Shown in pieces: positions 37,151 to 49,296 of a stretch of DNA of 64,000 nt. The notes under the pieces are model-generated. The model saw only the letters and a program-made list of their open reading frames with translations. It did no database searches and was not told where the DNA came from. The stretch's first letter is position 1; each line of letters begins with the position of its first letter. The translations under genes and the position numbers were made by a program. Source of the DNA: Molossus alvarezi (Eukaryota > Chordata > Mammalia > Chiroptera > Molossidae); the NCBI GenBank assembly GCA_037176705.1, contig CM073898.1, positions 20,949,501 through 21,013,500 of the forward strand. The letters run 5' to 3'.

Positions 37151-37389
37151 TACTTGACATTATTGAGAAGTAGATATATGAACAGTGTCTTTAGGGAGTG
37201 AGTGTAGGTTTAAAAAAATATATTATGCCATATTATTTAAAAAATTGATTAACAATATATAGGTAGTGTGTGGTAAATATTAAGTGAGAAATACAAAGAG
37301 AGCAATAATAATCGTGGGTGCTGTCTGTGGAACACGTATGCTGTTCCAGACGTCCCAGAAGAGAGAAAGTGCGTGCACGATCCAGGGTC

Positions 37390-37910
37390 AGAAATGCTCC
37401 GAGAGCGCTGGAATCATGCTAACATTTGAACGGGTAGAGGGCACAGGGGAAAGCCGTTCAGGCACAGGGAATGCCGTCCAGTGCCCAGTGACAGGAGTGA
37501 ACGCAACACCTTAGGAGAGAGGAAGTGAAGGGACCCAGCTATAGACTAGTGAAATCTGTAGTGAGTGGTGAGGTCAGGAAGGTCCTTTGGGGTCAGATTG
37601 CAGTATACTCTGATTATCGGATTAACAAGATGAGACTATTCTGTTGGAAATAGGAGGCCAAGATTTCAGTGGAGTAATTGCATGGAGAAAGAAGCTTTTT
37701 GGAAAGTTTTATCTGGTGGCAGTGTGTGAGACAGACTGGAGAGGAAACTGGGGAACCAGCTAGGAGACAGCTGTCGTAACAGTCCAGGCAGGAGATAACT
37801 GGGCTGGGAAAAGAAGGGCCAGAAGCCAGTTTGAAGGGGACAAGCAGTTGGGCTTATTGACTGGTTACAAAGAGCGAGGAAAAGGGCAGAGACAGAATTG
37901 CTGTTACAAG
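37390..37910 (-). repeat. L2 remnant (tentative)
   Basis: Reverse L2-like patterns: AGTGAGTGGTGAGGTCAGG, AACAGTCCAGGCAGGAGAT and AGCTAGGAGACAGCTGTCG. Diverged. Confidence 0.45.
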
Positions 37911-39029
37911 TTGTAATGAATTAATTAAATGAGATCATGAAATGCTTCCGCTGCTCTTAGACAATCTACAAAAATAAGATACTGTTTGTGCTACCATTCT
38001 CTTCAGAAAATAATATTATGTTTTTGATTGCAACTGATTGTGTTAAAACTCACTAGAGACTCTTCTGATTGAAAGCAAGCGGTGAGGGAAATCCCTGTCA
38101 TAGCTGCAGAATGATCTCAGTGGGTTTTCTAGTAACCCTGATAATGTTGCATGCAGTGAGTCTCCTGATACCCAACCTTGTCTTCTGGCCCAGTAATCCT
38201 AAGAATTCTGCTTTCTTTCTCAGGAGTTTTTACACATTGTTCCTCAGCTTCTTTCTGATGCTTTCTTGTCTTCGTGCAGCTCCATGAATAGGTTTTTGTG
38301 TAAAAGTGGGGTTGTAAGTTCGGAGGTAAATCACTCCTTTATTCTTCGCTTTTTACTCTTCTCTTTTGTTGCTGCTCCAGACAGAGCTAATTTTTGACTC
38401 GGGGGTAAATTGTTACTGTTTCTCTCAAAAGAAGCCTATCCATTCCTTGAAGTGACTCTTTATTTTTTTTATTTATTATTATTTTAATTTTTCATTTATT
38501 TTTTTGTTACAGATGTTTCTCCTTTTTTACCCCATTGGCACCCCCCTCACCACCCCACCCCCATCTCGTCGCCAGCTTTGTTGTCCATGTCCATTGGTCA
38601 TGCTGCTCTGCCCATTTTTTAATTGGGTTCTTTGTTTTCCTTTGTTGAGTTGTATGAGCACTCTATATATAGTGGAAATTAACCCCTTATCTGATATATC
38701 ATTGGCAATGATGTTCTCCCATACAGTGGGTTGCCTTTCAATTTTGATGACTGTTTCTTTTGCTGTGCAGAAGCTTTTTAGTTTGATGTAGTCCCATGTG
38801 TCCATTTTCTCCTTTGTTTCTGTTGCCTTAGGTGATGTATCAGTGAAAATTCTGCTCCCTATGATGTCCGAAATTTTGTTGCCTAAATTTTCTTCTAGAA
38901 TTTTTTTGGATTCACGGGTCACATTTAAGTCTTTTATCCATTTTGAGTTTATTTTTGTGTATGATGTAAGTTGATGGTCTCGTTTCATTTTTTGCATGTA
39001 GCTGTTCAATTTTCCCAACACCATTTATT

Positions 39030-39290
39030 TTTTTTTTTTTTTTTTTTTTTTTATCCTCACCCGAGGATATTTTTCCATTTTTTGTACAGATAGAGTGGGA
39101 GGGAGAGAGAGGAAGGGAGAGAGAGAGAGAAACATCGACGTGAAGGGACACATCGAGTGGCTGCCACCCGCACGACCAACCAGGGCCGGGGACAAACCGC
39201 AACCGAAGTACGTGCCCTTAGCGGGAACCGAACCCGGGTCTCTCCGGACCGCAGGCCGATGCTCTAACCGCTGAGCCAAACTGGCCAGGG
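39030..39290 (-). repeat. Ves SINE, variant A (GATATTTTT subtype)
   Basis: Full-length copy inside L1 ORF2. A perfect 16-base TSD CCCAACACCATTTATT is at 39014-39029 and 39291-39306. Nearly identical to the copies at 3270 and 54258. Confidence 0.97.
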
Positions 39291-39947
39291 CCCAACACCA
39301 TTTATTAAAGAGGCTCTCTTTACTCCACTGTATGCTCTTGCCACCGTTGTCAAATATCAATTGAGCATATTGCCTTGGGTCTATTTCTGGGTTTTCAGTT
39401 CTGTTCCACTGGTCTATATGACTGTTCTTGTGCCAGTACCAGGCTGTTTTGATTACAGTCGCTTTGTAGTATAACCTGATATCTGGTATTGTGATCCCTC
39501 CAACTTTATTCTTCTTTTTCAAGATTTCTGTGGCTATTCAGGGTCTTTTTTGGTTCCATATAAACTTTTGGAGTATTTGTTCTAGTTCTGTGAAATATGT
39601 CATTGGTATTTTCATGGGGATTGCATTGAATCTATAGATTGCTTTGGGTAGTATGGACATTTTAATGATGTTAATCCTTCCAATCCATGAACAAGGTATA
39701 TGCTTTCACTTTTTTATATCTTCCTCTATTTCTTTTTTCAATGTCCTGTAGTTTTCTGCAAATAGGTCCTCTACTTCTTTGGTTAGTTTATTCCTAGGTA
39801 TCTTAATTTTTTTGGCACGATGGTAAATGGGATTTTTTTTTAGTTTCTCTTTCTGTGAGTTCATCATTGGTGTACAAGAATGCCGTTGATTTCTTGACGT
39901 TAATTTTGTATCCTGCTACTTTGCCAAATTCATTTATTAAGTCTAGT

Positions 39948-39956
<9 letters not shown>

Positions 39957-39985
<29 letters not shown>

Positions 39986-40221
39986 CCTCACCCGAGGACA
40001 TTTTTCCATTTTTTGTTCAGGTAGAGTGGGAGGGAGAGAGAGGAACAGAGAGAGAGAGAAACATCGATGTGAAAGGAACACATCGAGTGGCTGCCACCCG
40101 CACAACCGACCAGGGCCGGGGACAAACTGCAACCGAGGTACGTGCCCTTAGCGGGAACCGAACCCGGGTCTCTCCGGACCGCAGGCCGACGCTCTAACCG
40201 CTGAGCCAAACCGGCCAGGGC
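39957..40221 (-). repeat. Ves SINE, variant A
   Basis: Full-length copy inside L1 ORF2 with about 30 T. The TSD AGTCTAGTAGATTTTTT is at 39940-39956 and 40222-40238. On the TTC27 strand it contains a good acceptor (TTTTTTGTTCAG at 40020) and donor (GAG|GTACGT at 40138). Confidence 0.97.
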
Positions 40222-43200
40222 AGTCTAGTAGATTTTTTATGGAGTCTTTAGGGTTTTCTATGTATAATATCATGTCATCTTCAAATAATGACAGTTTCAC
40301 TTCCTCCTTTCCAATTTGAATCCCTTTTATTTTTTCCTCATGCCTGATTGCTGTGGCTATGACTTCCAGTACTATGTTAAATAAGTGGTGAAAGTGGACA
40401 TCCCTGTCTTGTTCCTGTTCTTAATGGAAATGTTTTTAGTTTCTGCCCATTGAGTATGATGTTGGCTGTAGGTCTTTCATATATGGCCTTTATTATGTCG
40501 AGATATGATCCCTCTATCCCACATTGCTGAGCATTTTTATCAGAAATGGCTGCTGGATTTTGTCGAATGCTTTTTCAGCATCTATTGATATGATCATGTG
40601 GCTTTTATTCTTCGTTTTGTTTATGTGGTGTATCACATTTATTGATTTGCGAATATTGTACCAGCCTTGCATCCCTGGAATGAATCCCACTTGGTCATGG
40701 TGAATAATTTTTTTGATGTGTTGCTGGATCCGATTTGTTAGTATTTTGTTCAGGATTTTGACGTCTATGTTCATCAGGGATATTGGCCTGTAGTTTTCTT
40801 TCTTTGTAGTGTCTTTTTCTGGTTTTGGAATTAGAATTATGCTGGCCTCATAGAACGTGTTTGGAAGTCTTCCTTCTTCTTGAATTTTTGAAATAGTTTG
40901 TGGAGAATGGGTGTTAGTTCTTTTTTGAATGTTCGGTAAAACTCCCTCGTTAAGCCATCTGGGCCTGGGCTTTTGTTTGCTGGGAGAGTCTTGATTACCT
41001 CTTTAATTTGCTTAGTTGTTATTGGTCTGTTCAAATTTTCTATCTCTTCCCGGTCCAGTTTTGGGAGACTGTGTGTTTCTAGAAATTTGTCCATTTCGCT
41101 TAGATTTTCGAATTTGTTGTCATATAGTTGTTTATAGTAGCTGTTAACGATCTTTTGTATTTCTGTGGTGTCAGTTACTTCTCCTCTTTCATTTCTGATT
41201 GTGTGTATTTGGGTTCTCTCTCTTTGTTTCTTGGTGAGTCTAGCTAAGGGTCCATCAATCTTGTTTGTCTTTTCGAAAAACCAGCTCTTTGTTTCATTGA
41301 TGCTTTGAATTGTTTTTTTTTGCTCTCTATGTCATTTATTTCTGCTCCGATCTTTACTATTTCCTTCCTTCTACTTGCTCTGGGGTTTTCTTTTTGTTTG
41401 CTTTCTAATTCTTTAAGTTGTGAGGTTAGACAGTCAATTAGAAATTTTTCTTATTTCTTGAGGAAATTTTTCTTGTTTCTTGAGGTAGGCCTGTAGTGCT
41501 ATGAACTTCCCTCTCAGAACTGCTTTCGCTGCATCCCATAGATTTTGTGTTGTTGTGTGTTCATTTTCATTGGTTTCCAGGAAGTTTTTAATTTTTTCCT
41601 TGATCTCCTCGGTGACCCATTCATTGTTTAATAACATGATATTTAGCCTCCGTGTGTTAAAATGTCTTTGCATGTTCTTGTTGCAATTGATTTCTAGTTT
41701 CATGCCATTGTGATCTGAGAAGATGCTTGATATGATTTCAATCTTCTTGAACTTGTAGAGAATAAGTTTGTGTCCTATCATGTGGTCTATCTTTGAGAAT
41801 GTCCCATGTGCACTTGAGAAGAATGTGTATTCTGTAGTTTTGGGGTGTAATTCTCTGTAGATATCTATTCAATCCATTTGGTCTAGTGCTTCATTTAGAG
41901 TCTCTGTTTCCTTGCTAATTTTTTGTCTAGAGGATCTATCCAGTGGTGTCAACGGGGTGTTGAAGTCTCCTGCTATGATTGTATTGCTGTCGATTTCTCC
42001 TTGGAAGTCCTCCAGAAGATTTTTAATATATTTTGGTGCTCCTATATTGGGTGCATATATGTTTATCAAGGTTATATCTTCCTGTTGGATAGATCCTTTC
42101 AATATTATATAGTGGCCTTCTTTGTCTCTAGTTATGGTCTTCATTTTGAAATCTATTTTATCAGATATGAGTATTGCTACCCCAGCTTTTTTTTGCTTTC
42201 CATTTGCTTGGAAAATTTTTTTCCATCCCTTCACTTTCAACCTATGTGAGTCTTTTGTTGTGAGGTGAGTCTCTTGTAAACAACATGTAGATGAGTTCAT
42301 GCTTTCTTATCCAATCAGCTACTCTGTGTCTTTTTATGGGAGCATTCAATCCATTTACATTTAAGGTGATTATTGATATGTACTTATTTATTGCCATTTT
42401 TGTTTAGTGTGGTTCTATTTTTCTTCCCATTTCTCCTGCTAATTACAGCAGTCCTTTTAACATTTCTTGCAGTGCTGGTTTGGTGCTAATGTATTCCCTT
42501 AGCCTTTTTTGTCTGGGAAGCTCTTTATTTGACCTTCTATTTTGAATGATAGCCTTGCTGGGTAGAGTAGTCTTGGATTCAGATCCTTGTTTTTCATGTC
42601 CTTGATTACTTCATGCCATTCCCTCTGGCCTGTAGTGTTTCTTGTGAAAAGTCAGCTGAGAGCCTTATGGGGTTTCCTTTGTAGGTAACCTGTTGCTTAT
42701 CTCTTGCTGCTTTTAGGATTCTCTCTTTGTCTTTAATTTGTGGCATTTTAATTACTATGTGTCTTAGTGTGGGCCTGTTTGGGTTCTTCTTACTTGAGAC
42801 TCTCTGTGCTTCTTGAACTTGAATGCCTTCTTCCTTCACCAAATTAGGGAAGTTTTCTGTCACTATTTTTTTGAATATATTCTCTATCCCTTGCTCATTT
42901 TCTTCTTCTTCGGGGACTCTATTATGCGAATATTATTACGTTTCCAGTTGTCCCACAGTTCTCTTAAGCTGTCTTCCTGTTTTTTAATTGTTTTTTCCTT
43001 TTGGTTTTCTGATTGGTTGATTTTTTTCTACCCTGTCTTCTAATTCACTGATCCGGTCCTCAGCTTCCTCTACTCTACTTTTTAAACCTTCCAATGTGTT
43101 TTTCATTTCTGATATGTCATTTTTTATCTCTTCTTGATGGTTTTTAATTTCCAATTGGCTTATTTTCAGCGTCTCTTTGTCCTTACTCATGCTGTTGAGC

Positions 43201-44143
43201 TTCCTTAAGATCATGGCTCTGAATTCTAGCTCTGTTAACATGCCTAACTGCTCCACATTGATCTCATCTTTGGTGGAGGTCTCTTGCTCTTTCATTTGGC
43301 TTCTATTTCTGTGTTTCATCATTTTGGCTATCACAGTGGGCTTTGGAGCCTGTCAAGTTTTTCCTGTGGGTGTTGGTGTTCTGCTGTTTGTGGCTCTCTC
43401 TCCTGGGTTTAGATGAGCGAGGGAGGACCCACGTTAAACACCGTCAAGTCTTACTTTCCTGGTTAGAGTTGCCAGCCCAGGAAAGGTACTGTTATCCTCT
43501 AGCTTTTTGCCTGGAGGCTAGCAGTCCAGGTTACTTGTTGAGTTTTGGGTTGTCAGTTGATTGAAAAACTCCCTCAGGTGCTCAGCATAAGGGGATTTCC
43601 CGAGGGTGGGGCAGATGCTGGTTGTTAGTGAGCTTCAATTATCACTTCAATGGCCCACAGGGTGGGGTTGGATCTCCGAGGGAGGGGCTGCTGCCTCTCC
43701 CCAGAGCCCTGGGAAGGAGCAATATGGCCACCGTCCTGCGTGTCTGTACTCAGCAAAAGCTCTGAGCGCCCTCCAAATCCCGAGTGTCCCCATACAGTCC
43801 CTGTCCAGTCCGCCCTCCCTCCGCCGGAGCCCAAGGTGAGTGGCTGTGGCTGTTTCAGCCTCTGTCCCGGCTGCGCTGTGGAGCTGCCTGGGAGTGTGAC
43901 CCGAGGGCGCTGCTCCCAGCTAAGGCCGCTGCCGAGCTGCCGACCGTGGGCTCCCAGCCCCGTCTCGCGCCTTCGCAAGCCTACCGGGATGGAGTCAGTG
44001 TCCCTCGTTATATGGTCCTCGCCAGCTGCTTTTCTGTTGCTTTTTCCTGTCGATTTGTCTGTGTTATAGTTGTAATTCCAGTTGGTCCTGGGAGACGGTC
44101 TGTGTAGCTTCCGTTCACTCCGCTGCCATTTTGGAATCCTTAT

Positions 44144-44386
44144 TATTATTTTTTTTATCCTCACCCGAGGATATTTTTGCATTTATCTTCAGATAGAACT
44201 GGAGGGAGAGAGAGAGAGAAACATCGACGTGAGAGAGACAGACACATTGAGTGGTCGCCACTCACACGACCCCAACCGGGGCCAGGGACAAACTGCAACC
44301 AGGTACATGCCCTTAGCTGGACCCGAACCCGGGACTCTCTGGTCCGCGGGCTGACACTCTAACTGCTGAGCCAAACTGGCCAGGAC
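44144..44386 (-). repeat. Ves SINE, variant A, fused to L1 5' end
   Basis: SINE in the same orientation as the L1. Its A-rich tail (reverse of TTATTATTATTTTTTTTATC) abuts the L1 5' end, and its head ends at the L1's own TSD at 44387. No separate TSD flanks the SINE. This fits a single SINE-L1 chimeric insertion. Confidence 0.9.
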
Positions 44387-46403
44387 TGAAGTGACTCTTT
44401 AAACTATGCTGTGTGTCCCTCTGCCATCACAAGGTTCTTCATTAAAATTCTTTTCTCTGTTCTCTCTGATCCCCCTGGACATCAGTTCCTTGGGACAGTT
44501 TTCCATCTTCCTATATAACTGTCATCATGCAGTATTCCCACCATTGTGGGTTTGATAAGTGAATCCTGAATTATAGTTCCCTGTAAAGAAGCCATATTTA
44601 CCAAAAAAGAATTTCATTGCAAAAATGTTGAGACTAGGAAATTGTGATTGGAGGAAAGATTGACACACAGGAAAAAGACTAACCCTCCTAGTTGGACTGC
44701 TGCTTGTTGAGTTCTTTTCCAGTAGGATAACTTCGCCCCCACTCCTGAGTGGATGAGAGGACTGGAGTCTCAGTTTATCACTGCTGAAGGTAGCTGCTCT
44801 TGCGTGGGAGTGAGCACAGAGAGTGGAGTAGAGAAAGAAAAAATCCCATAGAAAGACTTATGGCTGGATTTGAAGAAGTGTTAGAGAAAGGATACTTTCA
44901 TTTCTATCTATGAAGGATGGTGGGCCAAGGGATAAATGAGTCAGTACATTTCATAATAAGGTAGATTTTTTTTTTTTTAATGTAGAGAATAAAAAACTAA
45001 ACTGTAGTGAATTGGCTGTTATGAAAAGACTGAATGGACTTATTTGTAAGGAAGGCATTTTGATCGCTACTGTAGATATATTAGAAATTGATCAGATGAT
45101 TTGTGTGTCCAGTGACTCTTGTGGAAAATTACTGATGGCATGGGCACACTTCTTTCTAAGGGGGTGACTCGCAGAGGAGTGGCCTGGGATGGCCAGAAGA
45201 ACCACCATCATCCCCTCCAAAATTTTCCTCAGAGTCAGCAAGGATGGAGGGGCCTTGATGAAACATTCTGAGGTTCAGCAGGGAAAGGAAGGTGGACCTT
45301 GTGGTCTTAAGTTAGTAAACTCAGAATGACTATGGGAAGGGAGGTTGATAGTATGCATTTGGAAAGTTACTGTAATTGTCTAGTAAAACGTTTATGATGT
45401 GTAAGGGAACTGTAGTCTTTGTCCAGCCCCCAGAGGAAAACAAGAATCTTTTTGTTTGTGGAGATGTGTAACTTGTAGAATAGGTGACATGCAGTTCTGC
45501 TGATTTCCTTGCCAATAACAAGTTTTTAATAGTCTTTCTCTATTTTTTGAAGTGGCTGGTCTAGGACAAGGATTCCATGATGGTTCGGTGACCCTTGCCT
45601 TTAAACTCCTTATACTTGCTTTAATTTTTATTGATTTGTTTGGCTTGTTTTTCTTTATCTCATTTTGTATAACTTGCTCGTGATGTTCTCTTACGAGTTT
45701 TTAAAAAGTACTAATCTTATTTGTGCCATTTTTCTTTCATTCTCATGGGAATTTAGTTAGACATTTGTTTTACTGGTAATTTTCAAAGAACCAGCTTTTG
45801 GTTTAGTTGACTATTCTATTCTTTACTATTTTATTTCTTAACTCTGTTCTTTTCTTGTTTCTTAAATGTATTTGGCATTCTTCTTATACCAAATTAAATG
45901 GAATGTTTTAACTCATTTTCCATCTTTTGTATCTTATATTTAATGCATATAAGATCATAAATTTCTCTCTGAATTCTGCTTCAGCGATATCCTGTATATA
46001 GTGATAAAAGGTACTTTAATTAATTTCTAAATATTTTGTACTTTCTAATGTGCATTTCTTTCTTGCCTCCACTGTGGTTTGTTTTTTTTTTTTTGTAAGA
46101 GTGCATCTTTAAGTTGCTAGGCATATAATTTTTAAAATGTCCTATTGACTGTTGATTTCTTATTTAACTGAAGAGAATATAGTCTGTATACTTTTAGTTT
46201 TACTTTTTCAAAAACAACTCATAATTTTTATTCTTAATAATTATTTCAATTTACTGACATTTCATCAGTTTCTGTTCTCAGCATTGACCATTTTTGTACC
46301 CCTTTCTTTCTCTTTGAAGTCCCTTTTATTTTTGTAAGATGGGATTCTGTAGTAGTTCTTTTAAGTTAGGATCAGTAAGTGGTAAATTTTCTTAATCTCT
46401 GTA

Positions 46404-46491
46404 CAGTCAGCCCTTGTTTATCATGGTTAATCAGTTCCAGACTCTACTGTGATAAATGAATTTCCACGAAGTAGGATTCTTTATTTATATA
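46404..46491. mobile_element. Old Tigger/pogo-like fragment
   Basis: Starts ACAGTCAGCCCTTGTTTATC and holds TGATAAATGAATTTCCACGA, a pattern of old Tigger-type MITEs. Truncated where the next element begins. Confidence 0.5.
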
Positions 46492-46584
46492 CAGTCGTCC
46501 CTCGCCACTTCACACTTTTCGATGAAAAAACGGTGATAGAGTGAAGCTGCAAAAGTCGAAGCACGAAGTGGCGAGGGACGACTG
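46492..46584. mobile_element. Short DNA transposon with 20-bp perfect TIRs
   Basis: A 93-bp element whose two ends are identical inverted copies of CAGTCGTCCCTCGCCACTTC. TA precedes it and TG follows, so one TA may have mutated. Ends of this type belong to the Tigger/pogo branch. No coding capacity. Confidence 0.88.
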
Positions 46585-47369
46585 TGTATCTGAAAATGTT
46601 TGATTTTGCATTTACTCTTGAGTGGTATGTTTAGTGGTTGTAAAATTTTAGGCTGACAATTACTTTCATTCAGCACTTCACAGGATGTATTCTGTTGTCT
46701 TCTAACACCTTTTTTGCTAATGATATACCTGCTGTTCTCTAGTTGTCATTATTTTGTAAGTTTTAGGATTGACTTTGTGGTCTGCAATTTTACACAGTAT
46801 GTCTAGGTGTTGATTTATCTTTATAATGCTCAGTATGCAAAGTATAGTTTTGATCATAGAATTTAGATCTTTGTTCAGTTCTGGAAAATGCTCAGCTATT
46901 TCTTTTTCAAATATAGTATCCTGCCATTTTCTGCATTTGTTTACTCTGGAATGCCTATCAAGTGTATGTTTGAGGCTTACCTCTCATTCTGTCCTGTTTC
47001 TTTATTACTCTTTCATTTTTAATTCTGAATTGGGTGAATTCCTCTCTATTATTTTCCAGTTCTTCTCTTCTCTTTGACTATGTGAGTCTGGTTTTTGTTA
47101 CCTGTCAAGGTTTTCTTTGTCCTACTGTCCCTTTCAATTCCAAAATTTCTAGTTTGTTTTTATTCACATCTCCCCATTCTTGTTTTATTCCTACCTGAAA
47201 TTGTTTTATAATTTCCTGCCTCTTTTAAAATTTTAAGAGATTTGTAGGGAAATTTGAGGTGGTTTGGGGTTGTTTGGGCCTCTAATTCCATTTATCAACA
47301 TGAATAATTAAGGACCGACAGAAAGTTCACATCAACAGTTACACACGTAGCTATGGTTTATTTAGCTGA

Positions 47370-47618
<249 letters not shown>

Positions 47619-48290
47619 TAATAATTGATTAAAGGATATAAATTGTTTCCTTGATTATAAACAGGAAAATTTTGTTAAACACATATAATATATAAAAAGA
47701 GTGTTTCTTCCTATAGTCACATATTCTTAGTTACATATTAATTCAGGCATTCCAATGTCAAATATGTTTGTGCAACTGTAGACTAAATATTACTGTGACC
47801 CAGTTATAAAAATCTGATATGTGTTTTACATATGTAGTCAGCCTGTAGACACTACATAGAATGATATTTGTGGTATTTGTTACTTTGGTTATATTGGTGG
47901 GTGTCATAGCTGGAGTAAATTCTGTACTCATTTATTCACTCATTGAACCAGCATTTACTTTCAGAATATTTAAACAATATAGAAATGAAGTCTAACATTT
48001 TCTTTGCTATAGTTAATGAGCTGGTCTTCTTCTTGGTGAGATGAAGTCAGAACTGGTTGACTCTTAGCACAGTACAGAAATACTACATCCTTTCAGAAAG
48101 TGTGGCGACTCGAGGCTGCCGTGTTTGCTATCCAATAGGATTAAGCATACAAGACCTTGAGGATTGAACTGTGGTTGAAGACAGTGTGCAAAGTCAGGGG
48201 GGCTTGAAAATATAACACTTTATTTATAATAATGAACATATCCTATTTAAAATGGTGAATTTGGAATTATGAAAAAACAAATAACATCTG

Positions 48291-48505
48291 CTCTGGCCAG
48301 TGTGGCTCAGTTGGTTGGAGCATTGTCCCATATACTGAAAGGTGGTGGGTTTGATCGCTGGTGGGAGCACATACCGGAGGCACCCAGTTGATGTCCCTCT
48401 CTGCGTCTCTCCCCCTCTCCTTCCCCTCTCTCCCTTCCCCTCTCTCCCTTCCCCTCTCTGTAAAATTAGTAAGTATATCCTTGGATAAGGATTAAAAAAA
48501 AAGAA
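48291..48505 (+). repeat. Ves SINE, rearranged
   Basis: The head is like variant B (CTCTGGCCAGTGTGGCTCAG), but the tail (ATATCCTTGGATAAGGATTA) is like variant A. The middle is shortened and contains a 14-base repeat, CCCTTCCCCTCTCT, in about three copies. Possible mosaic. Confidence 0.85.
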
Positions 48506-48888
48506 ATGACATCAATAAATGTTAATACTTCTCTACTCTTATAGCTAATTATCTGTACTTAAGATGTTTCCAAGTTTACCTTATCTGGGCCCTGCCTTAT
48601 AGTCTCAGCCCTTGGCCTGGATGTGCTTGGTCTTGCAAATCCAGCCATGTAACTGGCCAAGTTACTTTAAGGCTCAGTTCTAGGCAATTTACCTGAAAGA
48701 TCTGTGGCTTCAAGTAGCACCATATACCTACTTACATAGGAGCTGTGTGAACACTTTAAATTACTTTTCTTTTTCTTATTTTTTGTCCTTTCTAAATATT
48801 GTATGTTGATCATCCATTATAGGAAGAGGGGTCTTGAGTTTCACATTATAAAGATTGAATGAAACATGGATGGAGGCAGAGCAGTTTT

Positions 48889-48940
48889 TTGTTTTGTTTT
48901 GTTTTGTAATTATTTTTATTAATTTGTTTTTGATACTTGA
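48889..48940 (-). mobile_element. Tiny truncated retro-insert
   Basis: A 52-bp T-rich piece flanked by a perfect 12-base TSD CAGAGCAGTTTT at 48877-48888 and 48941-48952. Fits a severely truncated L1-type insertion. Confidence 0.7.
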
Positions 48941-48970
48941 CAGAGCAGTTTTATATCCCGGAAAGACTGG

Positions 48971-49296
48971 GCGCCCTGGCAGACGTGGTCTGAGCCCTCA
49001 GGCAGGCTGGCTCTCGCCTGCTCGTGGGGCTGGGCTCTGCACGGAGGTGGCCCCCGTCCACACTCAGCCCGGCCAAGGGCGCCCTGCAGACGTGGTCTGA
49101 GCCCTCAGGCAGGCTGGCTCGCCTGCTCGTGGGGCAGGGCTCTGCCCGGAGGTGGCCCCCTGTCCGCACTCAGCCCGGCCAAGGGCGCCCTGCAGACGTG
49201 GTCTGAGCCCTCAGGCAGGCTGGCTCGCCTGCTCGTGGGGCAGGGCTCTGCACGGAGGTGGCCCCCTGTCCGCACTCAGCCCGGCCAAGGGCGCTG
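48971..49296. repeat. GC-rich tandem repeat, 3 x 106-108 bp
   Basis: Units begin GCGCCCTGCAGACGTGGTCT at about 48971, 49079 and 49185, and the next start, partly lost, is at 49291. Copies 2 and 3 are nearly identical. Copy 1 has small changes. CpG-rich. Open frames across it on both strands are by-products: 106 is not a multiple of three. Confidence 0.95.

Larger units (their letters stand above)
38463..44143 (-). mobile_element. Near full-length L1, inactive
   Basis: Antisense L1 with all parts in order from right to left. The 5' end begins ATTCCAAAATGGCAGCGGAG at 44143, with a YY1-like AAATGGC. It is followed by a GC-rich 5' UTR to about 43340 and ORF1 (frames 42984-43334 with a coiled-coil-like stretch, and 42606-42863). 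ORF2 comprises the endonuclease part at 41869-42300 (CCLQETHL, AGDFNTPL), reverse transcriptase pieces at 40837-41094 (KSPGPDG) and 40514-40774 (DAEKAFDKI), and a C-terminal part at 38527-39522. A G-rich 3' UTR and A-tail end it at 38463. Frameshifts, stops and two SINEs break both ORFs, and the YADD-type motif reads FEDD. The 15-base TSD TGAAGTGACTCTTTA is at 38448-38462 and 44387-44401; the unduplicated site CTTT/AA fits L1 endonuclease. Confidence 0.95.
45590..47250 (-). mobile_element. L1M fragment (ORF1/ORF2 region)
   Basis: Antisense old L1: AAAGAACCAGCTTTTGGTTT, TAAATTTCTCTCTGAATTCT and TTTTCCAGTTCTTCTCTTCT are recognisable. Interrupted by Tigger-like DNA at 46404-46584. No intact frame. 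Confidence 0.7.

Noticed and set aside
43650..44182. Long open frames in both directions in GC-rich DNA, resembling a CpG-island promoter and exon
   Set aside because: This is the L1 5' UTR; stop codons are rare because of GC content.
48971..49296. CRISPR-like direct repeats
   Set aside because: Units are adjacent copies without spacers and the genome is mammalian.
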